Positions 1 through 37,899 of a DNA stretch of 64,000 nucleotides are shown one piece after another. The notes beneath the pieces are model-generated. The model was not told where the DNA came from. It worked only from the letters and a program-made list of their open reading frames with translations, and did not search any database. The DNA lies in the NCBI GenBank assembly GCA_009823395.1, contig CM020514.1:9362966-9426965 (forward strand), read 5' to 3'. The stretch is from Thamnaconus septentrionalis. Lineage: Eukaryota; Chordata; Actinopteri; Tetraodontiformes; Monacanthidae. The position numbers were made by a program, and so were the translations under genes. Position 1 is the stretch's first letter. The number at the start of each line of letters is the position of its first letter.

Positions 1-152
1 GAGCTGTTTTGCTCCAGGGCGACACACACACACAGAAAGGCACAGACAGACACGCACGCGCGCTCAGTCGCGATGGCGCGCCCGCCTCTAATCCGTGTTT
101 ATTCCCATCCCGCCCCCGTCGCTGCGGAGATTATCCTGCGTCACACCGCATT

Positions 153-190
<38 letters not shown>

Positions 191-3100
191 CGATCGGAAC
201 TGTGCGCTCCAGAGGGGGCTGGCAAAGCTCCAGGGACAAAGACCTAGAGTGTGTGCGTGTGCGTGTGTGTGTCCGTGCGCTCTCTTCAAGACCTACATTC
301 CTGCTCTCCGCAGCGCTGCTGCTGGCGCTGAGAGCCTCCTCTCCTCTCCTCTCCTCTCCTTTCCTGCTCCGCCGTCTGCCCCCCCCACACACACACACAC
401 ACACAAATACGCACGCACACACACACACAGAGTCTCCCTCTCATATTACCGCTGCGCACGCAACGGTTGCGCAGTGCGAGGACACCAGAGGCCCCCTCGG
501 GGCCCCGAAGCTGCTGATGACGGAGGTGATGGGTGGTGCCGGTGCGCAGGCAGGCAGGTCACATCCAGTTCCTCCCAGCAGCGCCGGCCCGGGCCTCGCC
601 CCTTTCCACCCCCCCACCCCAACCCCCGAAACTAGGGGGAAAACACCGCCACGCCACTTTTTTTCTCTCTTCCTCTCTCCTTCTTTCCTTTATTTATCAG
701 CCCTCCCTCGTGACTTTGTCGCGACCTTCTCCGACTGACGAGCGCGTGATAACGAACCACGGAGCTGCTGCCGCCACCGCCGCTTCCACTGCTGCCGTGC
801 TGCTGCTGCCGGGTTCCGCTTTAAAAGAAAAGGAAAAAAAACACAACAAAAAACACCCGGTGGTTTTCTGTTTAATGGTGCGCGTCAGGGCTCCGCTCCA
901 GCGGTCTGGTTTATAAACGGAACTCAGATGCGCCGCGCCGCCCCTCCCTCGCCCTCCCGCTCTCCCCCGTCTCCCCACCACCCCTCCTTCCCTCCTCCCT
1001 CCCGCCTGCATTCCCCTTCCTCCTCCTTCCCCCGCTGCAGATCAGCGTGATGGATTGGACGGCATGGCACGGACGTCCAGGCGGCTTGTTTGTTGCGCAA
1101 ACTATTCTTAGCAGCCCGGATGGCAACACGCACACTTTTTTTTCCCCCTCCCTCCCTCTCTCTCTTTTCCTCGTCTCCCTCCGCGAGGCCAAAATGAAAT
1201 GATGCAGATTTAATTCTACCCGCTATGGAACGATATAGGTTCTGATTCCGAGAAGATATAGTCGTTTACAAACTGTACCGTTCTTTAAAATATACACACC
1301 TCACATTTTTTATCTCTGATATTTTTGACACGACAGATCATGCGTTTCGTATTTAAAGACAATTGAACAGCGTCAGTCTCTTAGATCCAAACACCATTTT
1401 TTTGCCATCAGGAAGACATTAAAATGCGTTTTTACTGCGTTGTGCGTTTTCACTTCTTTGTGACCTTTGTGAAGCACTGTCCATGTCTTGCAAAAAAATA
1501 CCCTCAGAGTTCTAATATTTCTGGTCATAAGTGTAGTCAAATGTGAAACTCTGAAGTCATTACAGCACTTTTGAAAATCAAATGGCAATGTTGCGAGGTA
1601 GCGTTAGCGTTTAACTCTGCGCGCAACCCACGGCAGTTTTTTTTTTTTTTTTTTTTTTTACATACAAGCGACTGATGGTGGTCTCTGCGAAATACACTTT
1701 TAAACACGTGAACATCAGAAGCCACGGGGGGGGCCCTCGCAGCATCCGAAAGCACCTTGTTATTCCAGGGGCCACCGAGTGCTTGATCCTGACCTTCAGC
1801 CCTGCAGGACTACTATTAATTTCATGGAAATAACAGATGCCGCGGACGGGCGCTGCCGGGGCTATCCACCCAACCCCCCCTCCTCCCTGCGCACGTCGCA
1901 GCGGGGGTGGGGGTGGGGCGGCGGCGCCCGAAAAATCCCGCTCCTGGTGCGCTTATCCATTTGAAACCGGATCTTTATCTCCCAGTAATTGGAGAGAAAA
2001 ACAAACGTGTGGGTTTGCGCCCGGGAGGAACATTTTTCATGGGTATGGATGTTATGGGTTGAACAACAACAACGCAAAAAAAAAAAAAAATTTAATTATA
2101 AATCATCTGACTTTGTCTTGAGATGCTGGAATTTTTCTCGTGTGCGTTTGGGCTTTTCTTGCGCAGGACTCCGTGTGTGTGTATGTGTGCGCGAGTGTCT
2201 CGAGAGGCACGTGCGTCATTCTAGGAAATGCAGGAAACGTCGGCGCTGCGAATTCTTGGCGACTTCTCGTAATTTGCGGAAGGCGTACTGACACGTGGCT
2301 CCGCCACACGCTCTGCTCTGCTCCCCGCTTGTCGCACCTTCCTCCACATCTGCGCTCGCACGGCGACGGCAAATGCGGATGTTGTTGAGGCGGGACCGGC
2401 CTTGGGGAGTCGGAAAGGAGGGATCGTGTGTGTGCGTGTTTGTGTGCGGTGGGGGGGAAGGGCCGCTTCTGGACGGGCGGCGGGGGATGGGAGCGGCGGG
2501 GAAAGGGAGGAGCCGCGCCGAGGGGCCCACAACAGGCTGATTAATGGCCCTCGGGTCACGGCAATAAAAGTGGCGTGCCAGCGGAGCGGCAGCGAGTCTC
2601 AGAGGCGTTTCTCTGCGATGATCGAGGAGCCGAGTTTCTCTGCTGCTCTCAGCACTGCCGAGCACGGCGAGGCTTCACTTTTACTGTTTATAGACGGCCG
2701 CCCCTCCATCTCCCCCTTCCTCCCTCCTTCCGCCACCCCCGCCCCTGTCCTTCCGTCACTCCACCATTGATTTCTGAAAACAATGGCCGGCCCTAATTAG
2801 TAATAAAGTCCGATCTTCAAAGTCGACTTGTTTTTTTTAAAGTAAAATGTACATAAACTGTTGCAAGGTTCCCGAGTTTTGTAGCCTTTCAAATGGACCT
2901 TTTTAAAAAACGGTAAAACTATTCGGAGGCTAGTCAGGGTTTTATCAATTTTAAATTTTACTGTTAGCTCAAATGATTTTTTTTTTGTGTCTTTTTCAGG
3001 GGCATTTTTAAGCCTAGGAATTCTAAATGAATAATCAAGTTTTCATGTTCTAGTCCAATTTTCAGTCATTTCCTCAGAATGCCGCACGAATGACTGTATG

Positions 3101-3972
3101 TGCGATAAGATATGAGTCAGTTTCGACATTTCCAGTGAATGCCGTTTAATATTCATCGTTGTTTTTTTTTAAGTGTCAACGGTTCGTTGTACATTTTTCG
3201 ACACGTTTGTCTCACACTTGCGTGCTGTGGTTTCTTTCTCGCGTGCATTTTTGAAAGGTACGAGCGTTTGTTGATGTGCACCGCGGTGTTGGCGGGCAGT
3301 AAATGGTCTCCCGCCAGAGTGGTCTCCGTTGTATAATATTTCCTCGCTTGGCTGGCTGAGGCAGCTGAGAGAGCAGGTCGTGGAGGGCGCAGGAGGAGGG
3401 GAAAAAAACGGTGCGAGAGGAACGTGACTGAATAGACCCTGCCCCGCCATGCACGTTTGGCCCGCCCGCAGGGTGGGCAGGTTGGGGGTCAGGGGTGGGG
3501 AGGGCTTGGGGGAGGGAGGGAGGGAGGGTTGTGGACAGAGGGGGGAGTCGAGCCCACACAGCGCTTTCATCTCCCAGTGGCGAACGCAGGAGAGGTGTGT
3601 GTGTTTGCGCTAGACGGTGCGGGGAAGGTGTAATGTCGCTAATGATGCCATTATCTTTCACTCTCCCCGTCGCTGCTGTCACCATCGCGTTCACACGTTG
3701 CCGCGCCACGCGTGACTGTTAATTTTAAGTATTGATATGCCGTTTGGCTTTTTTCCTGTGCGCCGGGGGAAAAAAACCGATGGGTCTTTCCTGATTTGTA
3801 CGTTATAAATCCTTTTAGCGTTTCATTACGTCGTAATTCACATTTTGTGCCCCCCCCATCCTGTAGTTTATTGCACATTGTTTTACAACGTAGCCCTCTG
3901 TGTGATTGTGTGTGTCTGGGATGTGAGGCAGAGCCAAGACACTGGCTGCTAACTGTTTGCTCGTCTCCACAG
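1..3972. other. Upstream or 5'-intronic region of bcor
   Basis: No exon could be assigned. The first 2.8 kb is CpG-rich and low-complexity: a CT run at 149-187, CA runs at 379-432, polypyrimidine tracts at 940-1040 and 1140-1170, and a T run near 1630. From about 2,800 to 3,900 it becomes AT-richer. The first recognised bcor exon (3,973) begins one base before a codon boundary, so at least one earlier coding exon must exist. I searched for the conserved vertebrate BCOR N-terminus and did not find it, so it may lie before the window. The 1-2,700 CpG-rich stretch could hold a promoter or non-coding first exon, but this is inference only. Confidence 0.5.
149..187 (+). repeat. (CT)n microsatellite
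   Basis: CT dinucleotides following a T run. Confidence 0.9.
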
Positions 3973-29672
<25,700 letters not shown>

Positions 29673-30358
29673 TCGCCGAAGCCAACCGGAACCTGGACCT
29701 CGAACTCCACAGACTGTGGTTTAATTTAGAACCAACCCAAGGTTGGGAGGATTTTTTTTATTTTTTTTTGCCTTAGCCGGACCTTTAGTTTCCGCGCTGC
29801 AGCTCGGCTTTGGACCAGCTCTGGTGCACTGTACAGATGGACTTGACGTGCTGGCGGACTGAGCTGATGAACGCTTAACCCCACCCACCCTGTTTGTGAC
29901 TCTATATAGACTGAGTGATGGTCGTATTTTTCTAAATTAATATATGTAAAAAATAATAATAAAATAAATAAATCTATCTATATAAATATATAAATACATA
30001 AAATATTAAGAGATTTTTTTGGGTTCCTTTCAGATATTGCTCATGACTCTTCTGGAAGATTTTTTTTTTATGGCGACAGATTGTTGTCCTGTTGTCGGCA
30101 ATTAGGTGAGGATTGTGAGCGTGCAGCACGTTGTGCCTGTGTGTAGCTGTACAGGATAGTACTGAGACTGTGCTATTGAATGTGGTATTTGTGTTTATAG
30201 GAAGCACATGATGTCTTTTTTTTTTCCCCCTCCTCAGACTTCAGCGCTCGCTCGAGCCTCAGGGGCTAAACTCTCTTGCTCTTCTTTTCAAGGTTTTTTG
30301 CTTCCTGTTAAAGACTGTAATTTAACATGCAGAACTGCAAAATTGTTTGTATAATAAA
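29673..30358 (+). other. bcor: bcor 3' UTR and poly(A) signal
   Basis: Follows the TGA. An AT-rich stretch with overlapping AATAAA-like words lies at about 29,945-30,005, and an AATAAA at 30353-30358 with a T-rich tract just downstream is the likely main signal. Confidence 0.6.
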
Positions 30359-32870
30359 GTTTTTTGGGTGTTGATACTCACCCCTTTGGCACAGAGCTTG
30401 TACATAACAGGGAAGCTACTGCAGTAAAAGTAATTTTTGGTGTGATATTTTTTGTTTTAACTTTGTAATTAAAATATCTCATAATTTGTATTTATATTTT
30501 ACAAAAAGAAGTTGCTTTAAAATAAATATACAAACTGCCAGAGGAAACTTTGTCGCTTGTTGTTTTGTTCATCGGGTTCTCCGTCATTGGTTTGAAGTTT
30601 GGCTTCGCGGAAGGCTGCTGTGTCCAAATGACTCCTCGCCTCATTATCGCACGCTTCTCCGCAGCAATTCGGTCCTATACTGCCATCTTTTGGAAGACTT
30701 CGGTACTGTAGGTCACGCAGTTCCGCGAGTGACGCCGACGTTCGCGCTGCGGCTGTTCGCAAGAGAAGATTGTGGTCTGAAGCGCCTCCTGCTGGTCAGA
30801 CACCAGAACTACACGCCGACTGCAAGTGACGTGGCCCCACATTGAGCCATTTTCAACACATTGGTAGTCATACCGCAACAAATAACCGCCACCACACAAA
30901 ATCATTTTATTAAAATGTGTAGTCGAAAGTTTACTTTGGCTTTTGTGTCTTTGGTGGTCCAAAATGAATGATTCCACCTCTTTGGACCACACGCAGGGAA
31001 AACCCCTTAAAACCACATATCAGACTAAGAGCTAAGAGTGCAGTCTAATAATACAGTACTGTTTGATGAGTGGAGGTTTTTGTTGCTGCACCACAGGAAC
31101 TAAGATGTTTTCTTATTCGAGACTGGGAGGGATCTCGTCCTTGGGGGAGACGTGTGACCCACAAGTCATCAGATGAAACTTTGTATCATAACCTAAATAT
31201 CTGAGACCTGAAGTTTGATATCGGCACTCGTTTATATATGTGTAATCAGGACACGAAGGTGGCTGTAAAGGAACTGCTGCAGAGATAACTTTAGTATAGA
31301 AGGCTTGTGATGGGAAAAAAACAACAAAAACAAAATGAGCCGCCTGGTGGTGTCAGCAAAGGCAATTTGGCTGAGCTCCAAAGAAATGACGACTAAAGAT
31401 AAAAGAGACCTGTGCAGACGAAAGTCACTCGACTGAATCCCCAACCCTGGCACCGCATCTCTGCTGAGTAGAGTGGGTGCACTGAGATTCATGGCACGCT
31501 GCCATGAGTCAGGGCAACATATTGGGAAGGCTGATACACAAGCTGACAAAAAAAGCTTTAGAGGGAGGACGGCAATCTAACATCCTGACCCCTCAGGCTC
31601 GCGAATAAATCCTTTTTGACGGGAAGAAAACGGGCTAAAGTTGTTATCAGCCGGCAAAATGTTCAAAAGACGTGTTTGTATGCTTAAAATTTTTTTTAAT
31701 AAAAATAAAACATTAACAATACATGAACAAAATATGTTCCTTTTTTCATTTCAGCAGAGTGCAGAGAACTTGTGAAGTCTGAAGCTGAGCAGCCAGCCTG
31801 GGTCGGGAGGATTGGCCCCAGATCACATTTCAAGCTAAAGGTCATGGAGTGACAAGAGGCTGTCAGACACCTAATTGAGATGATGATAAAACGAGTCCAT
31901 GCAGACTCTCCCCGCCTCTCTTTCTCTCTTTCTTTCTTTCTTTCTTTTTAGTCAAACACTGAAAAGTCACTGATTATGCACTGAAGCACAGTGCTGACAT
32001 TTACCTCATATACAAACTGGAGAGCAGGGTGTAATGTTGGAAAAAAGGCTAGGCTGCAAAAAAAGTGTTTATGTAAAGTGTAAAAAAAATAGCACTTACT
32101 TCTGACTTTAGGAAGATTACGCCGACGTATTGGCTTCATGCATTCTGTAAAAAACATTGTAAATGAATTAGTATAACTATATTGAACAAAATTTACTTTT
32201 TCAATATTTTCTTACAATACAACAATATATTAGATATTTTTTGCTTGCACCACCTTTAAAAAAGTGTGTGCTGGCAAACACAAAACAAAACTTTGTGATG
32301 TCACAAAGGGCACTAGTGCCTCACTGACATCTTTTTAAGGGCAGGTTGACAATCCCCTTCTGGCCAGGTGTTAATTTCTCTTTCTCTGTCTGTCTTGTGG
32401 CCGCCTTATTTTCTCTTCCTTCTGTGAAGAAGTTAAAACAAGTACAGAAAGCACAGACACAGAAACATTTCTGAGAGTGACTGTTAACAGAGGGGTAAAT
32501 ATTCTTTTATCTGGAGATCTATAGACTTTTTGGGGGGTACCTAATCATGCCCACACCCCACTGGCATTCATGATGAAAAGGAAAGACTCAAAAATTGGTG
32601 TGATATGGCTCTTCTAACATAAAAAAAAAAAAAAAGTTAAATCCGTTGAAAATGAGTTTCCGCAAGCACAGTCTACCCTACCAATATTTTAATATGGAAT
32701 TCAGAAAGTCAGAATGCTTTAATGCAGTTTTTAACGAATTTTCTTCAGTTGTTTGTGGTGAAGTGTAGATCGAGTTCACGAAGAAGAATAATAGAAATAC
32801 GTAAAACACGAGACGGGAACCCAGCTGCTGCCGCTCTGCTTTGTTTCTCCCATGGTCCTTTGCTGAGCTG
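30359..32870. other. bcor-atp6ap2 intergenic region
   Basis: AT-rich, without convincing ORFs. One copy of the dispersed TTTGTGATGTCACAAA motif is at about 32,292-32,307. A CTCF-like word on the minus strand (ACCAGCAGGAGGCGCT) overlaps about 30,785-30,800. Short CTTT repeats occur near 31,920-31,950. Confidence 0.6.
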
Positions 32871-32878
32871 TGACGTCA
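32871..32878. promoter_or_regulatory. Perfect CRE palindrome in the atp6ap2 promoter
   Basis: TGACGTCA lies 38 bp upstream of the first atp6ap2 ATG and is followed by CGCACGTCAGCTG, which adds a half-CRE and an E-box. CRE palindromes this close to a housekeeping start are typical CREB/ATF sites; use here is inferred. Confidence 0.6.
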
Positions 32879-32915
32879 CGCACGTCAGCTGATCTCTGCT
32901 CTGCCAAGGGGAAAG

Positions 32916-33628
32916 ATGTCGCTGACAAACTGTGGAAGGATGGAGGCTGTTTTATATGCGGCATTCGCCCTCTGCTTCCTCACCACGAGCAGTAAGAAAT
33001 GCCCGTCGATGCCTTTACATCGGTCGCATCGTATTTTCCCTTCGTCCGGATGAATTTACCGAGGTGTTTCTCCGCCAATCGTGCTAACGACAGCTCGGCA
33101 AACTAGCTTGCAACATCATTAGCATGCGTCACGGTTTACGCTTTAAAATGAAAATACGGGTTTATTCCACTTCACAACAATAACTTGAATTCAGTCCGCG
33201 TTTATTGGAGGTTAACAGTATTGTCGATATTGGCCTCAGTTACTGACAATAGGGAACTAATCTAAACACAATCTGTGTATCTCGATGCTAACACGTTCGC
33301 GACGAAAAACGTTATATTTTGTTTTTTACATCTTAAATATTTTTGTAGCTTTTGCACCCATAATGCAAAAAAAATAAAAATGTTAATGTTAACATTTTAA
33401 AAATCAATTTTGACTCCTTTAAGCCGGTTACTAATTCGCTCCAGCCTGTCCCGTGACTCGCAGTGCACTGGAAGTTCCTCTTATTCCATTTGCTTTAAGT
33501 CACGAGTGTAGCGTATGTCTCACAGCGTTGTCATATTCTTAGCTATGTTTCCCAGACATTTATTTTTTCTTTACAGAAAGTTGTTGTGACGCATCGGTAA
33601 CATGTAAACTGATCTGTAATGCCACACA

Positions 33629-33666
<38 letters not shown>

Positions 33667-35892
33667 TTTGGATCTTGGGATGATCTGCTTTGTTTTGCGT
33701 TTCGTGTTAATGAGTAACTCGGTGACTGTGTTAGTGTTGCTGCCATGAACTCACTTCATAGGTGTTCTGAATCCCATGTTCGACAAACATTCTGCAGACC
33801 ATTTTCCTAAATCTCCTGGTATTTTGATCCTGTGCATGTCCTCTTTTCATCCTTCTCTCTTCTCTCATCTATTTCCCCAGGTGTACATGGAGATAGCTTG
33901 ACGGTGTTGCAGGCTCCAGAGTTTGTATCCTTCCAGAAAGGAGACTGGCCCGTTTCTGGAGAGAAGATCCCAGACCTGGTTGCTCTCACCATGGGATTTT
34001 CCATTCAAGAGGTGCACAGATACACAAACTTCAAGTGTCTCGTGTTGTTCTTTATTTGTAAAACTCAGTCAAGAGCAGCTTGAGAGATAGAGAGGCACTT
34101 TAAACCTGTTGACTAATTTTTTTGCTTTGTCCTTTGCATGTAGGATCTTGCCTGGCCTGGTCTTCAGGCTGGTCCGTTGTTCCAGCGTCCTCGGGCCAAC
34201 ATACTGGTAGTGGTCAGAGGTGTGGATAGCTTGTCGTTCCCGCAGAGTGTGGCTTCCTACCCATTGGAGAATGTGAGTTTGATAAGAATGAGACTGATTT
34301 CTCTAATCATTGCATTTGTTGTCCTTTTATAAAAATAAAACAAACTAAAAATTGTGTATATCTCTATCTACCCTTCAGCCGGTCCCCTTCGCCTTGGACA
34401 ACGTTGCAGAGACAGTCCACTCTCTGTTTGCTGAAGACACTCCCGTCGTGCTGCAGCTGGCCCCCAGTGAGGAGGTGCTGGAACCAGACAGACACTGGAC
34501 ACTGCATGATTACCCTCTGTTGCATTATCACTCGTGGGGTCTCACATATCACCGTATTTTCCTGTTGCCTCTCTCAGAGGCTGTACATGCTGGGCAAGGC
34601 CAACGCTGTGTTTGAGGACCTGCCAGTGACTCTGCAGCAGATCCGTGCGCGTCTCTCCCAGGACGGCTCTGTGCTGAACTCCCTGCCACTCAACTCCCTC
34701 AGCAGAAATGCAGAGGTAGGTCTCATACAGCGGCGCCGTGCCCACCCACACAGTGTCGTGATTGCCTTGAATATTATTCAACTAACAACAAGCTCCAAGA
34801 ATCCCTTTGATTCTGACTGACTTATATTCTTCTAGTGTTTTTGAAAAAAATAATTTCCGCTCACAATACAATGGCTAATTTCATCAGACACCTTAATATG
34901 TGCGGGTAGAGAATGTTGTTCGTTTTCTGTTTCATTTTCCTCTAATGTTCCTCAATATTGCCTTCTAATTTTCAGGCTGATCTGCTTTTCTTGTCTGAGG
35001 TCCAAGTCCTGCATGATATCACAGCCCTGGTAAGTGATGTGTGTTGGCTGAAGCCCTGCTGTACATCCGAATAGTCCTTGTATGAAGGCTTGGATCATTG
35101 TTGATTGTTCTCGGCTGTCCCATAGCTGCAGAGACACAAACACTTGGCTAAGGACCACTCCCCTGACGTCTACTCCTTGGAGCTGGCTGGCCTGGAGGAG
35201 CTCAGCCGGCTTTACGGACAAGACTCACCACAGTACCAGGACGCTAAGACTATTCTCGCCTCAGTCCTCCAGAAAGTAAGGAGAGAATCTGGAAAATGTT
35301 GTGCTTTTCAAATCCTCCTCAGTAAATCTCTTAATCTAATTCTGTGTTTTCCTTGCAGTTTGGTGAGGATGTGTATGGTCTCTATGGAAACACTGCTGTG
35401 GTAGAGGTCGTGACAGTCAAGGCCTTTGAGGCACCTTTGACCAGGAAGTCCCGTTCTATCCTGCAATCCAGGCAGATTGTAAGTCGGAGGCAAAACTATT
35501 AGCAGATTCATATCATTTACTGCTTTTATGAGGGTGCTGTGTAATTATTTAAACTCTAGCTTTAGGTATGATAGTGATCCCTTGTGATTTGCCCTTTATT
35601 ATTATTATTATTATTATTATTAATATTATTATTATTGCAGAATAACTTTTACGTCTGCATATAATTAAGAGTGCTGTCTGGATTGACTCTTTCACAGAGC
35701 AACTCCGGGAGCCCTTACAACCTGGCCTATAAATACAACTTTGAGTACGCCGTGGTCTTCAACATCGTGCTCTGGCTGATGATCGCGCTGGCCCTCGCCG
35801 TCATCGCCATCTCATACAACCTGTGGAACATGGACCCAGGCTATGACAGCATCATCTACAGGATGACCAATCAGAAGATCAGGATGGATTGA
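32916..35892 (+). CDS. atp6ap2: ATP6AP2, prorenin receptor / V-ATPase accessory subunit 2
   Basis: A type I membrane protein required for V-ATPase assembly; it also binds (pro)renin and acts in Wnt/PCP signalling. Exons: 32916-32991, 33881-34011, 34144-34272, 34379-34474, 34578-34715, 34976-35029, 35126-35275, 35359-35478, 35698-35892. All phases agree and give 362 residues (354 from a second in-frame ATG at 32940 with a better Kozak context; human has 350). It has an N-terminal signal peptide ([15 protein letters not shown]), the family segments [11 protein letters not shown] and [12 protein letters not shown], a furin-type RKSR site, one transmembrane helix ([20 protein letters not shown]) and the conserved tail ending [11 protein letters not shown]. 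The start choice between the two ATGs is open; otherwise identification is secure. Confidence 0.97.
32992..33880 (+). other. atp6ap2 intron 1
   Basis: AT-rich, with a run of about 28 A at 33,633-33,661. No exon or element recognised. Confidence 0.7.
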
Positions 35893-36558
35893 GTATTAGC
35901 GACGGTACTCCAGCTCTCCTTGTTCGATTACTGTAGTGAAAGGTTGTGTTTTTTGTGAGGTCCTCTATCGTGAACTGTGACAGCTTGATGGGAGGAAGGA
36001 TATAACACTGCATTACCTCATTGTTTACATGACTGATTTATGGGGGGAAACTTCATTCGCTAATTAGAGCATTAGTTCTGACAGGTCCTGGTTGTCATGA
36101 AGCCATTCAAAATTTTACTCCACTGGTGTATAAACAAAATAAATCTGAACTTCCTTCCGTCAACTTTACTTCATTCCATCCAAATTAAAGTCTTCACATA
36201 GTGTGTTTTATTTGTTTTCCGGTGATAGTTGTTTTTTTTAATTGTTAAAAAATCTACTGTGTTTTGCAAGAATGAGAATTGTCAAGAATCTGTGTTGAGT
36301 GTGTCTTGCTGTGCGAAGCCTTTAAGTTAAATGAAAATATATGTGTATATATTGAAGATACAAATATTTGAGGAACTGCTATGCTCTTATTGTGAAAGGA
36401 TTTGTGCAGTGACTGTTGGGGGCAGATTTTATCCTGCTTAAATTCCAAATGGTAAATAAATATTTGATCCTATAAGTATTTGAATCATATTCTTTGTTGT
36501 GAAGGTTGAATAACGATACAAGGAACTGTAAATTGCAAGAAGGTGTGTGACAATAAAT
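35893..36558 (+). other. atp6ap2: atp6ap2 3' UTR with several AATAAA signals
   Basis: Candidate poly(A) signals are at 36138-36143, 36455-36460 and 36553-36558, suggesting alternative 3' ends. The region is AT-rich with no ORF. Confidence 0.55.
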
Positions 36559-37378
36559 TATTCAATGGAATACCTGCTCATGTGTTTATCCTCTGGGTTT
36601 GTTTTTTCAGTTAATTTGGGGGCTTATATTTTGTGTTAAATATTGATATTATCTGTTTGACAGGTCCTAAAAAAATCAAAGAGACTAAATAGATTTACTT
36701 GCTTGTTCAAAGTATGTTAAAGGCCCGACTGAGTAGTGACAGTGAATTTAACTGTCTTCTACATGACTGCCAATTTAGACTCATGATGATGCCTGATGGT
36801 AATTTATTGACTGCTGGCTGTAACTAATTTGATGCCACATATACATGATTAATAGAAACACTGCAGAGGTAATAAATGGTTGACTGCCTATGGTATTACC
36901 AAAAAATACTGAGACAAAAAAACCCTTAAAATTCCAGATATACATGATATAACTACAGCTTAACAATTTTTGTATTTGTACTTTAATTTATTGGTAACAG
37001 CAGCAGAAACATCAGACCTGCTCAGCCCCTGGAGAGAGGTTGGTGAGTCAGTCTTCACACACTGCAGTACATCATGAATACAGGTCTTTTTTTCTTACAG
37101 ATGATATGTTGACAAAACATCAGTGTCCTTGTTTTATTTGATCTGTCAAGATGTTTTCTGTAAAATGGGTATAAGAATGCATTATTTTAAAATTAATCCA
37201 TGTCAATTATATCAGTGGCACTGATAAAGATTATTGGAAATTTTGTTTACACATGCTTGTGCGTGCGTGCGTGCATGGCGTACAAATTTAAGTATTACTG
37301 TGTACAAACAGAAATATACACGGATGACAACATGCACTGTGGTGACCACTGCCCTGGTGCACAGGGCGACTCTTAACG
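36559..37378. other. Intergenic region, possible minus-strand 3' UTR
   Basis: No plus-strand gene. On the minus strand AATAAA occurs at 37138-37133 and 36992-36987, 240-390 bases after the stop of the minus-strand candidate, so this may be its 3' UTR. Confidence 0.35.
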
Positions 37379-37899
37379 TCAGGAGGAGCCACATTTCTCC
37401 ACAGCTGATCCACCAGGAGACGTTCCCGGGCCTGCTGCTCTGATGACATCATCATCTGGGCCGGAGCTCTTCATGGCCACTGCGGCATGGTCATTCACCT
37501 CATGTCGTAGTCTTTTTTGAGCTGAGTAAAAATATAACCGTCTATGTGAGTCACGGGCATGGTCAGCATAAAGCTAAGACCCGCGTCCTTACCTCACTAA
37601 TGCAGCTAATCCCTCTGACAGGTTACATAGAGCTACACAGCTAGAGTACAACTAGGGATGTCATCAGCTTCAAACTACAATAACCTACGCAATCAGTCAA
37701 AGCATTTATGGGTCATTTATTTATTTTTTTATTTATTTTTTTTTTTTAACTTCAGTGGTTATTTGGTTTCCATTCATTTTGTCTGCAGGTGTAAAGATTT
37801 TCTTACCAAGAGCAGCGCTACATGGTGTAATGATGGGCGAGTCCAGGTGCTCTCCTTCTGAGATGGAGGCCCGGATCTTCCTGATCACGTAGGCGCCCG
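37379..37899 (-). CDS. Unidentified two-exon minus-strand candidate (3' end only)
   Basis: I do not recognise this protein. On the minus strand a long pyrimidine tract ending ATCCCAG (to 37900) precedes an open exon 37899-37807 reading GAYVIRKIRASISEGEHLD, SPIITPCSAAL, ending CTTG before GTAAGA. The next acceptor, GCCGCAG, opens exon 37479-37379, which continues in phase as VAMKSSGPDDDVIRAAG, PGTSPGGSAVEKCGSS and a TGA. The phases match (1/1), and poly(A) words lie downstream. No start exon was found; a minus-oriented CCAAT box and an ETS-like site sit near 38.71-38.75 kb. It could be a real short gene, a decayed gene or chance. Confidence 0.3.

Noticed and set aside
9..916. Several ORFs in the first kilobase
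   Set aside because: Low-complexity Ser/Leu/Thr/His strings from CT and CA repeats, open in several frames, no homology.
2140..2388. Possible bcor first coding exon (GNVGAANSW resembles the human N-terminus)
   Set aside because: The similarity is a few residues, no start in the right place and no donor in the needed phase.
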